Origin: Anisus vortex | Lineage: Eukaryota > Mollusca > Gastropoda > Planorbidae | DNA: 64,000 nucleotides | Reading direction: 5' to 3' | Assembly (NCBI GenBank): GCA_949126835.1 | Contig: OX421496.1 | Location: 20,911,844 to 20,975,843 of the forward strand | Part shown: one piece after another, positions 1 to 10,290 of the stretch | Layout of the letters: every line of letters begins with the position of its first letter | Position numbering within the stretch: the first letter of the stretch is position 1 | The notes under the pieces: generated by a model | Database searches by the model: none | The model's input: the letters and a program-made list of their open reading frames with translations, nothing else | Told to the model about the DNA's origin: nothing | Position numbers and translations under genes: made by a program

Positions 1-469
1 AGCAAGTAGTTAAGTAAAAAACACAAGAGAATTGCAACAAATAGTTTTTCTCTTTACACTTCTTTAGAGATGCATGGCTAACTAGCTAGCCTTAGGCGTG
101 AGGTTTTAAAGGCTAGGCCTTCTGCATCTGCATACTATATTATTGTTAGACTTCCAACCTAAAATGCATTTTTTAGATCAATACTTCTTTTTTTATCATT
201 CATTCACATTAATATTAGGAACAATATTTGACATAAATAATCAGTAGTTGTTGCACATGATCGTAAGCCAAACTTTTTAGAGTTTGTGTTTTTTTACAAA
301 AGACATTTTAATATTGCATACAATGTATTCTTGTATATTCAATGTATTTTATATACAATGTTTGTAATGCAGCTCTAAAAAAATAAAATAAAAAGAATGA
401 TTATAGACAGTCGATGATATAATCATAAATCCTTATGCAGATGCCAGTAACACACAATTTCCATTTCAG
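1..469. other. Upstream region or 5' intron of the F-box/WD40 gene
   Basis: AT-rich sequence with no convincing coding exon. A good splice acceptor (a pyrimidine-rich stretch ending in cag) lies at about 460-469, so the first coding exon probably starts at 470 and the gene's first non-coding exon and promoter probably lie outside the window. Confidence 0.5.
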
Positions 470-598
470 AATTGCCATGTGACACTTACAACCTGTATGG
501 ACTTGTGGATACAAGCAAATAAAAAAATACAAGCATTCATATATATCTAAGTATTCTAGAATTGATAAGGAAACAGATGCAACCTGGAGTTGATCTCA
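470..598 (+). promoter_or_regulatory. 5' leader with two upstream ORFs, one overlapping the main start
   Basis: The probable exon start at 470 gives a leader with an ATG at 497 (17-codon ORF ending in TAA at 548-550) and an ATG at 577 (9-codon ORF ending in TGA at 604-606). The second ORF overlaps the main ATG at 599 in another frame. Such overlapping upstream ORFs often reduce translation of the main frame; that effect here is inferred. Confidence 0.5.
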
Positions 599-3500
599 AT
601 GTCTGAATCAACACCTGACCCACATTTGGTGGGATGCAGGAATCAGACAGAAAATCAAACAGAGTTACTCAATTCCAGTGCATCAGTGAGTGATATAAGT
701 GAGGCAGCATCAGATATGAGCTTGTCAACTTCACCTGGTAGTGATATAACACCACAGTCTCAAAGTAGTTTCATTGCTTCACCTTCCACAAAGGGGAGCA
801 CAGTGTCCCAGCAGCCAAAGAAGAAGGTCATGAGACAGTTGTCTTCTAACCCTTACTTGACAAGCTCTGAGATATCTCCACCCAAGGAACGTGTTCCTGT
901 TGTTGGCTCTCACTCCTATGCCGCTGGAGAAAGTGAAATTTCTTCAGATGACGGGGCTTTCACGGAGTTCTCAGGGAAAGAGAAATTTTCTCAGAAAGCT
1001 AATTCCTATCCACTGACTTCAAGTAGTTTTTGGGAGAGTGATGAAGAAAGTGATGGAAATGGTAATGATGGAAATAGACAGGTGAACAATTCGGCTCTCC
1101 TGGACAACAGCCACCAGCAGCCCAATGTCGATGTTGGCGGTGAGCAACATCCTTATTACTTAGATGGACAAAATCACCAGGGAATTTCTTCCAGCCCGAA
1201 GGAAATTCTCAAATTTGGTATCAGCCCAACAGCTTTTACCAACATTCTAGAGCTAAGTAATCACACTGATCAAGAACAGGGCTATCTACAGTATCAAAAC
1301 GACCACTATTACAGTCATAACCACCATCAGCATTACCAGCAACAGCAATACTCAACTACTCCAGCTCCATGCAACATCACAGCCAACAACAGCACAAATA
1401 GATTTAATAAGAACGCAAATGAGAATGACTACCACAGGGATAGAAACTCGTTCAACGTCATCTCGCAAGGCCATCAAGCTCAAACCACCACAAATTCTGG
1501 TTCATCTCGAAGCCGGGAGGTTAACTCCTGGGGGCATTTTTACCAGCCGTCAGCCGAGAGCTACTACAAGTACAGGCGGAGTCACCACTGCAGCGACAGT
1601 GACGAGGATGACATTTCGGCCCACGTGGCGAAAAAGAATGCAGATCAAAACAGTAACAACCACTCACATACATTTCCCTGCACATGCAGCATTGTTGAAT
1701 CCTCGACACCCCAGCCGCCACAAATAGAGACGAACATAACTTATAGAGTGCAGGCAACTAGTACTGACAGAAAAACTTCACAAAATGGGATGAAACCATT
1801 TGAATTTAAAGAAAGATTTCAGGTATTTAAGATTAACATATCAATTGTATGTATTGTAGTTTAATTTTTAGAGAACTTTTTGATAAATGTGCTGTATATT
1901 GTACATTTGTGTCCCTTTCTTTCTTTAGTTATTGAAAAAGTGGTTCTCTGAATGCAATGATGGACAGAAAAATATTGTTCTAAAAGGATTGTTAGTAAGT
2001 ATATAGTGCATTAGAATCACTAATTTATAAATTGACTTTTGTAATTCATTTAATTGTAAGGTTACAACTTGCAACATCAAATTAAAAAAAAAAATTGATG
2101 TTTCCAATTATATTGCACCCAGGAACATTTCTTATAAAAAATTATTATTATGAGATTAAAAAAAAAATTCAACGGTTTTTAAAAAAAGATTTTTTAAAAT
2201 CTTTGTAATCAGAACATGTGTGAGCCACCTCAATTACACCTTCTGTCAGTACATATGTCCAAAGAGCTTCATCAAGGTTGTCCATCAAACTGTGAAGACA
2301 TTATTACTTGGCTTCCCCCAAGCTTGGCCACTAAAGTGATATCTTATTTAGATCCAGGTAAGTCTGGCAGTTGTTTTTAAAACAATACTCTTATTCTTAT
2401 ACTTCTGTACTTCTAATAACTACATTACATTTTCTATGCCATCATTAGTTTCAATAGGGACTGTAATAAACAAAGAAACTATCTGTTGTTTTTGTTCAGA
2501 AAACCTTTTCCATTGACTTTGTTATTTAAACTATAACAACATGGAGCTTTATTGCTATACATAGTATTTCAGGCTGGGTAAGTTAATGAACGTGTATGAT
2601 ATGGAGCTTGGCATGGTTTTCAAGTTTGGGAAAATGTGTTCATTTTGCTAAAAGCAGTGTGAAAAATGATTATATTACATGAAAGAAATATCAACTTGTC
2701 CTTTTTTTTTAAAACAATGTTCTACAGGTTTTTGGAAGACGAAAAGACTTCCAATATTAAAATTTTAATTTAGTATATTTCATGTTTACCTGTATATATT
2801 ATTTGTGAAGTTTGTGAAATTATAAATGATTTTACAGTGAGAACCATGGTGAAGCAGAATCTTGAATTATATTCTATCATTGTTTTTTTAACCAGTAAGC
2901 CTTTGTCGTGCCGCTCAAGTTTGTAAAGTTTGGCGACATCTAGCAGAGGACCAGTCTCTGTGGCGAAGATTTTGTTGTCAGACAAAGTGGAGGTTGTCAA
3001 AAGCAGCGGAGCATAAACAAGTCATCAGTCATATGTCACCTGAAGGAAGCATACAGGTTGGTGTTGTAGACTTTAATGCTTTTATTTTCATTGAAGCATG
3101 CATCAATGCCGACAAATAGATACATCTATATAGTTGGTGCCTTTCTTCATGGCATGAAAATTCAGATAAAATATTATGCAGGCATGTAAAATTTAACTGT
3201 TCTATCTAAAGTAAATCATAATGATTTATATAGTTGTAGAATGTCTATATTTTGTACAAATAGTTAAAATGAAATGTTAGGAAGGATCATTGCAGGAACT
3301 GTTAGAAAAAAAAACACAAAATGGGTTGCTGTGTTAAAGTTGTTAGGAAGGATCATTGCAGGAACTGTTAGAAAAAAACACAAAATGGGTTGCTGTGAGT
3401 AAAGAGGTGAGTTGTGATAAAAAAAATTCAGCCTGTACTATTGTCTCGATCCTAATCATTTCTGTTTTATCACCAACAGTGGAAGAATGTATTTGCTGAA

Positions 3501-6500
3501 AGGTTCAGGTTACGAAACAATTGGCTAAAGGGAAGATGTACAGTTAGGACATTTGAAGGACATTTACAAGGTATAGTTTGATTTATACAGCTAGGACATT
3601 GACAAGGTATAGATTGATTTATACAGTAAGGGCATTTGAAGGACATTTACAAGGTATAGTTTGATTTATACAGCTTGGACATTTTGAAGGACATTGACAA
3701 GGTATAGATTGATTTATACAGTAAGGGCATTTGAAGGACATTTACAAGGTATAGTTTGATTTATACAGCTAGGAAATTTTGAAGGACATTGACAAGGTAT
3801 ATATTGATTTATACAGTAAGGACATTTGATGGAAATTTACAAGTTATAGTTTGATTTAAACAGGACATTTGAAGGACATTAACACTTTAAAGTTTGACTT
3901 GTACAGTTAGGACAGTACTTTGATATTGAGCTTCAGTTTTTTGTGTGTATATTTTTCTCTCTCACTTTGTGTTATTCAGTTTAAAAAATTCAGTTTTTGA
4001 GAGATGCTATAGACATACTAACTTTCTTGACCAATGTGTGTGTGTGTGTGTATTCAGGAATCTCTTGTGTTCAGTTTGATGACTCTCGTATTGTCAGTGG
4101 CTCCTCAGACAAGACCATTAAGGTAATTCTTTTTAAGCCAAGTTGCATGTGAATCAGTGTACAGAAATTGACCATGAGAACACAAGATGAATATGCTAAA
4201 GAAAAAAACTTGTGAACAATACTTTTTTTTTAAACAAAATAATACACACACATATTGTTTTAAAATTTGAATATTATTTGATTTGTGTGTCTATATATTA
4301 TTTTAAGAATAATGTGATAGCAGTATTAGAAAAAGGTCCTTTTTCCTATTAATTTTTTATCCTCATAATTATTGTTTTGCTCACATTTTAAATGACGTTG
4401 TTTTGCATGACAAAAGGTCTGGAACATGAGAACAAACGCTCCTTGGTCTGTACAAACTTTAATGGGTCATCATGGCACAGTTCGATGCTTACACCTTGAA
4501 GGCAACAGACTTGTGAGTGGCTCCTGTGATAAAACCATCAAGGTAAGAGAGAGATTTCTCAGGAATAATATATCAGCATATCATGTCTTTACATAATTTG
4601 AAAAACAACTTGATACACTTGTAGTTTTTGTGTATGGCACCTGATTAAAATGTTACCAACAGGCTTGATAAATTTTTTTTTTTCAAATGTAACAATGTCC
4701 CCCTAAATGTGTTAAACTGAGAGTGACAATGAAATATAACTGGAACTGAAATAGTTTAGTTTTGATCCAAATTGTAAAATGGATTCTTTAAAAACAAACA
4801 GCACTTAACAGTTGGCTGTTCTAATTGTTCATTAGGTTTGGGATTTATCTACACAAGAAAGTTGGTCATCTATAGCTTGTAAAGTAACTATGACTGGTCA
4901 TAATGACACTGTCAGGTGTCTCCAGGTAAGCTCTTCAGTTTTTCTTACTTCCATTGTAACTGTGCACACTAGGCATTCTGGGGCATGGTGGCTGAGCATT
5001 TGACTGGCGGAACTAAGGTCCTGGGTTCGAATCCTGGTGAAGGCTAGGATTTTTTCCCTGAGTCTACCCAGCTCCGATGGGTACCTGGCCTTAGTTGGGG
5101 TAAAGTAATGCGGCTGTGCTGGCCACACAATCACCTAGTAACTGGTGAACGCTGCTTCACAGGCCCTGTGGACCAATTTGGTCCGACTGGATACTTTTAT
5201 ACTAGCCATTATGATGTATAATGTTTCTGGCTTAAGATCTGTAGGATTTCTCTCTACATACACACAAATTTAGATCTGTAGGATTTCTCTCTACATACAC
5301 ACAAATTTAGATCTGTAGGATTTCTCTCTACATACACACAAATTTAGATCTGTAGGATTTCTCTCTACATACACACAAATTTAGATCTGTAGGATTTCTC
5401 TCTACATACACACAAATTTAGATCTGTAGGATTTCTCTCTACATACACACAAATTTAGATCTGTAGGATTTCTCTCAACATACACACAAATTTAGATCTG
5501 TAGGATTTCTCTCTACATACACACAAATTTAGATCGGTAGGATTTCTCTCTACATACACACAAATTTAGATCTGTAGGATTTCTCTCTACATACACACAA
5601 ATTTAGATCTGTAGGATTTCTCTCTACATACACACAAATTTAGATCTGTAGGATTTCTCTCTACATACACACAAATTTAGATCTGTAGGATTTCTCTCTA
5701 CATACACACAAATTTAGATCTGTAGGATTTCTCTCTACATACACACAAATTTAGATCTGTAGGATTTCTCTCTACATACACACAAATTTAGATCTGTAGG
5801 ATTTCTCTCTACATACACACAAATTTAGATGTGTAGGATTTCTCTCTACATACACACAAATTTAGATCTGTAGGATTTCTCTCTACATACACACAAATTT
5901 AGATTTGTAGGATTTCTCTCTACATACACACAAATTTAGATCTGTAGGATTTCTCTCTACATACACACAAATTTAGATCTGTAGGATTTCTCTCTACATA
6001 CACACAAATTTAGATCTGTAGGATTTCTCTCTACATACACACAAATTTAGATTTGTAGGATTTCTCTCTACATACACACAAATTTAGATCTGTAGGATTT
6101 CTCTCTACATACACACAAATTTAGATTTGTAGGATTTCTCTCTACATACACACAAATTTAGATTTGTAGGATTTCTCTCTACATACACACAAATTTAGAT
6201 TTGTAGGATTTCTCTCTACATACACACAAATATTCATTTGGTTGGAAAAAAAATAAACCAGAAACAGGCATCTTTTAATTTTTGAAGTTTATGTGACACA
6301 CATATATAAAGCTTGGATATGACTTTCAGGCAGATGATGATAAAGTAATCAGTGGGTCATATGACAAGACATTGAAAATCTGGGATCTGAAATCTGGCCA
6401 ATTAAGAACAACTCTCAGGTAACACACACAATTTGTTTCCTTCTCAGTATATTACAAAAAGTTTGTTGTTTTAAGAAATGATAGGATGAATTATAGTACT

Positions 6501-8909
6501 AGGAGAAACCAAGAATTGCTAACAAATATGTTGATGACAAATCAGCCATTATTTATTGGCAAGAAGTCTTATTCATTTCAGTGTATATTGCTGTAGTCAC
6601 AGTATACTTCAGATAAACTGTTATTTACTTATTATTAGAAAGGTGTAGTAAAACAATTGAATACGTCTACTTAGTGTTGAACAGTAAAAAAAATGTCACA
6701 AATTGTCTATTTGCAGAGGACATCAGGCATCTGTTCTGTGCGTCCACTTCAGTGAATCGAAAATCGTATCCGGATCTGCAGATAAAACAATTAATGTAAT
6801 TCTTTAATTAAATACACATAGTAAAGTTTAATTAACTTTTCAATCCCTAGTCATACTGTATTTTGAGGAATCTTCCCTCCCTTGGTGTGAAGTAATAAAT
6901 GATCCCATTTAGTGATCGTCTAATTTGGTTTCCTCTAAATCTAATCATATTGTTTCACTAAACTTGTTGCGTCTGCTCCATTGGTTCCCTGTCTAAGCTA
7001 GAATTCAATATAAAGTGGCGCTACTTTGCCATGAGTGCATTTATAACAATGAGATCCCGTCCTATCTCAAGGAACTAATTAAACCATATGTTCCGCAAAG
7101 AAAATTTCGTTCTGCTGACTCCTTGCTTCTGGTAGTGCCCTGTTTCTCTCTGAAGACCCTTGGCCTTAGAGCCTTCTCAAAATCCGATCTGAAGGTATGG
7201 AATCTACTTCCCATTCAACTCAGGTGAACAAGCTCTATTGATACTTAAAAAAACACTTAAAAACTCATTATTTCAATATTTACCTTAGAGAACATGCTTT
7301 AGAGCCCAACTGTCTTACTTATTTGATAGGTCTGTTATTTGCTTTGTTTATTTGATTTTTTCTATGTTTGTAAAGTTTTGAATCATCATTTAGTTTTGTA
7401 TCTCTTGGCCTATAGATTATATTGGTGTTCTTAGTTGTATGTTGAATGCGCTCTTACTCTTAGCTTGCATTATGTTTGTTGGCAGCGCTATACAGATGTC
7501 ATTATTATTATTATTACTATTTGAAATTGTAATTTCTGAACTTAATACTCAAGGTGTGGAGTCATGATGGTAGATGCATGATGACACTGCGGGGACACCA
7601 GGATGCTGTCACTTGTTTGATGTTTGACGCAACCCGCATAGTGAGCGGCTCACTGGACCGCAACCTGAAGTTCTGGGACATCCACAGTGGCAAGTGTCTG
7701 AACACCATAGACTGGAAGGAGGCTGAGGGCCACACGGATGTCGTCAGGTGCCTCCAGGCTGACAGCTGGAGAGTAGTGAGTGCTGCTGATGATAAAACCA
7801 TCAAGGTGAGCTTTTTTAACATTTGATTTGTTATGAGAGTTTGGGCTGGCTGGTTGACTAGTCACTGCAATTCACACCAAGAGCGCACTGAGCATGCTAA
7901 ATTTAATAGCATGGATAGAAGCACTATAAGAAATGACCATTATTATTATTATATATATGTATATACAGAGCTTAGGTTAGGAAAAAATGACTGTTTTTTT
8001 TTCAGTTTAAGACAGTTTGGGAAAACAGGCCAAAGTTTGGGGATTTCACTAAAATTTACAAAGCAGCACAAAAAAAGACATATATCTATTTTTTTTTTAA
8101 TAATCAATAACTAAATCATTAAGAATTTTGTAACCCCTTGAAATGATTAAATAGCAGCCAGCTGTTTCTATATGTTCTTTGAGTACTGAAAAATGTACAC
8201 ATTAAATTTTGAGTACCTATGTACACTATTGGTTCACAATAAGACAATTTACACTTACCATTAGACTGTTTTTAGGCTTGTAAATTTTTTGGTAAAGTTT
8301 GTGAATTTTGTATTGATTTTAGAGTAAGAACACTGTCTAGAATATTATACAGGGCTCATACTGTTTAGGGAAGTTTGGGAAAAGTGACCAAGGTTTTGGA
8401 AAGTTTGTGAATTATATGGACTACCTAATCCATGTATTATATGGACTACCTAATCCATGTATTATATGGACTACCTAATCCATGTATTATATGGACTACC
8501 TAATCCATGTATTATATGGACTACCTAATCCATGTATTATATGGACTACCTAATCCATGTATTATATGGACTACCTAATCCATGTATTATATGGACTACC
8601 TAATCCATGATTATATGGACTACCTAATCCATGTATTATATGGACTACCTAATCCATGTATAAGTGGAAGGACAAAATATTTACAGGCACATACTTTTGA
8701 ATCTTTTATTCAAGTTTTGATGACAAACTTTTTATTTAATTGTTTTTTTCTTTTCCCCCCAATAGGTTTGGAATTTGGCAACAGGAGAAAGATTAGTAAC
8801 TTTAAGAAATCATACTGATGGTGTTACATGTCTTCAGTTCAACGATTTCATAATTGTGTCAGGCTCTTATGACAAAAGTGTTAAACTTTGGGACTTCAGT
8901 TGCTGTTAA
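599..8909 (+). CDS. F-box/WD40 repeat protein (Cdc4/FBXW7/Met30-like), SCF ubiquitin ligase receptor
   Basis: Coding exons: 599-1822, 1929-1994, 2213-2357, 2896-3056, 3480-3570, 4058-4122, 4417-4542, 4836-4925, 6330-6418, 6717-6795, 7554-7805, 8766-8909. All phases join, giving 843 aa. Residues 1-408 come from one exon and form a low-complexity Ser/Asn/Gln/His-rich, probably disordered region. An F-box lies at about 459-508 (DIITWLPPSLATKVISYLDP, then a CKVW motif). Seven WD40 repeats fill about 560-843, each with a GH start and an SGSxDKTIKVW-type end; introns often fall right after DKTIK. Known family role: the F-box binds Skp1 in an SCF E3 ligase and the propeller binds phosphorylated substrates. 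FBXW7 has eight blades and beta-TrCP and Met30 seven or more, so orthology is not settled. The start at 599 follows an in-frame stop at 566-568. Confidence 0.88.
3279..3398. repeat. Tandem duplication (2 x ~57-60 bp) in intron 4
   Basis: Two nearly identical copies of a segment that begins gttaggaaggatcattgcag and ends near gggttgctgtg, side by side in the F-box gene's intron 4. They differ mainly in the length of an A run. Confidence 0.8.
3541..3910 (+). repeat. Tandem array copying the exon 5/intron 5 junction
   Basis: The last ~30 nt of coding exon 5 and the first ~20 nt of intron 5 are repeated several times downstream. The phrase acaag|gtatag recurs near 3570, 3607, 3653, 3703 and 3749, then in decayed form (gtatat, then gttata). 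Units alternate between a longer form with atttgaaggacatttacaag and a form with acattgacaag, a dimer of ~96 bp. Each intact copy carries a potential 5' splice site. Confidence 0.85.
4976..5205 (+). mobile_element. tRNA-derived SINE
   Basis: This starts with a tRNA-like head: an A-box-like tggctgagca and a B-box ggttcgaatcc near 5025. A conserved body follows (cccagctccgatgggtacct; ggccacacaatcacctagt) and then a tail with gaacgctgcttcac. The same family occurs at 10050-10290, 23940-24215, 40345-40600 and 42600-42860. It lies in intron 8 of the F-box gene. Confidence 0.85.
5236..6232. repeat. 37-bp minisatellite, about 27 copies
   Basis: A highly uniform array with the unit atctgtaggatttctctcta plus catacacacaaatttag. 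Variants are single-base (ctg to ttg, gtg or cgg). It fills most of intron 8 of the F-box gene, which makes that intron ~1.4 kb. Confidence 0.97.
6930..7520 (+). mobile_element. 3' end of a non-LTR retrotransposon (LINE) in intron 10
   Basis: An open stretch at 7015-7227 reads YNNEIPSYLKELIKPYVPQ and later LGLRAFSKSDLKVWNLLPIQ. This matches the C-terminal signature common in CR1/L2-type LINE ORF2 proteins (…RSFS…WNSLP…LR). After the stop comes a 3' UTR ending in gcagcgctatacagatgtc and ATT repeats. It has no RT domain, so it is a 5'-truncated relic and not a host gene. Confidence 0.75.
8416..8660. repeat. 25-bp minisatellite, about 10 copies
   Basis: Unit atggactacctaatccatgt plus attat, with one shortened copy near 8609. 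It sits just upstream of the last coding exon of the F-box gene. Confidence 0.95.
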
Positions 8910-9660
8910 ATCACATTACTAGAGCTAATTCAAGGGAAATGACTCACTTCAGTTTTGGTTAACTGACCTTACTAGAGCTAATTCAAGGGAAAATAATTCT
9001 CAGCATTCATTTTCTGTATGGATAGATAGTTTAAAATAAAGACCTTTTGATAAAAAGTATTTAGTTCTTCAAAAGAAAACAAATTGGAGACATTAAATCT
9101 TGCAGTACTAGCTTCAACTATAGATGTAGTTTTCAAAAAAGTTTTTTTTATATAATTCCAGTAAACATTTGAGCTTGTGAAGGTGGAGAGATAAATGATA
9201 TTCATGAAACAATACTCATTGTAGCCACTTTTTATAACTATGAATATTCTAAGGGTTTATTATGAATTCTAGTATTACATGAATGAAAACATAGTTGATT
9301 TTTTTTTCTCTCCTTTTTAGGGTAATTTTATTTGTTTATAGTTTTTCTTTAAAACTTTAAAACGATGTATATACCTATATTTAAAACGAAATTGAAATCT
9401 CAAAATGTTTTTCTTTAAATCTTCCACGTGTATTTTAAATCCAGTCCATGTTTTAATTGCTACAAAAGCATAGCATGGGCGAGAGTGTAAACAAATCTCA
9501 GGGATTCAAGTAAAACAACAGAAAATTAAATATTGTGGATAAATGACAGTTCAGACCTTTCATTTATTCTGTCCATTTAGTATTTGTAGATTAAGAACAT
9601 AGTTCTTGGACGTACTTTCAAATGGAAAATTTGTGTCGAGATTTTTAGGATGGTTATTCA
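8910..9660 (+). other. Probable 3' UTR of the F-box/WD40 gene
   Basis: AT-rich non-coding sequence after the TAA at 8907-8909. It includes a direct duplication of ~30 nt (actagagctaattcaaggga at about 8919 and 8970) and an AATAAA at about 9035, a candidate polyadenylation signal. Further AATAAA motifs downstream mean a longer 3' UTR is possible. Confidence 0.5.
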
Positions 9661-9670
9661 TGGGGCATAG

Positions 9671-10060
9671 TGTCTGAATGGCATCGCATTGGACTAGTGT
9701 TGTGGCTGGGGCCTGAATGGCAGCACATTGGACTAGTGTTGTGGCTGGTGTCTCAATGGCAGAGCATTGGACTAGTGTTGTGGCTGGTGTCTGAATGGCA
9801 GAGCATTGGACTAGTGTTGTGGCTGGTGTCTGAATGGCAGCGCATTGGACTAGTGTTGTGCCTGGGGTCTGAATGGCAGCGCATTGGACTAGTGTTGTGG
9901 CTGGTGTCTGAATGACAGCACATTGGACTAGTGTTGTGCCTGGGGTCTGAATGGCAGCGCATTGGACTAGTGTTGTGCCTGGTTTCTGAATGGCAGCGCA
10001 TTGGGCTAGTGTTGTGCCTGGGGTCTGAATGGCAGCGCATCGGACTAGTGTTGTGGCTGG
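9671..10060 (+). repeat. 39-bp tandem array made from a SINE head, 10 copies
   Basis: Copies start at about 9671, 9710, 9749, 9788, 9827, 9866, 9905, 9944, 9983 and 10022. The unit contains tggcagcgcattggactagt, the A-box side of the tRNA-derived SINE, and the last copy runs directly into an intact SINE body (tttgaatcctggtgaagg). Open frames on both strands here are products of the repeat. Confidence 0.92.
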
Positions 10061-10290
10061 GGTTTGAATCCTGGTGAAGGTTAGTTGTTTTTTCCCTCGT
10101 CTGGAGGATGTCTCTGAGTCCATCTAGCTCTGATGGGTAACTGACATTTAGTGGGGAAATGTAAAGGTGGCTGAGCATTGTGCTGGCCACATAAACCACT
10201 AGTATGTTATGGCCTCAGAAATGGGTGAACGCTGTTTCTCTTTCACTATGGTTAAAATTGGTCAAGACTTTTACTATTTTTATAACATTT
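10050..10290 (+). mobile_element. tRNA-derived SINE (body of the array-headed copy)
   Basis: A degenerate B box (ggtttgaatcc) is followed by the family's conserved body (gtctctgagtccatctagct, ctgatgggtaactgac, gctggccacataaacc) and a tail (tgggtgaacgctgtttc). It belongs to the same family as the copy at 4976-5205. Confidence 0.85.

Noticed and set aside
1419..1757. Open frames of 102 aa (plus) and 78 aa (minus) inside exon 1
   Set aside because: Shadows of the long F-box gene exon in other frames.
4985..5045. tRNA gene (A and B boxes; also near 36190 and 40380)
   Set aside because: Cloverleaf is degenerate and a conserved SINE body follows; these are SINE heads.
5236..6232. CRISPR-like regular repeats (also 25312-26298, 31283-33372)
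   Set aside because: Units are head to tail without unique spacers and lie in introns of animal genes; these are minisatellites.
7015..7227. 70-aa open frame as a host gene
   Set aside because: Its sequence is a LINE C-terminal signature inside an intron.
9560..10199. Long open frames (187 and 148 aa) with a repeated peptide on the minus strand
   Set aside because: They are the translation of the 39-bp SINE-head array, which has a length divisible by three; no gene context or splice signals.
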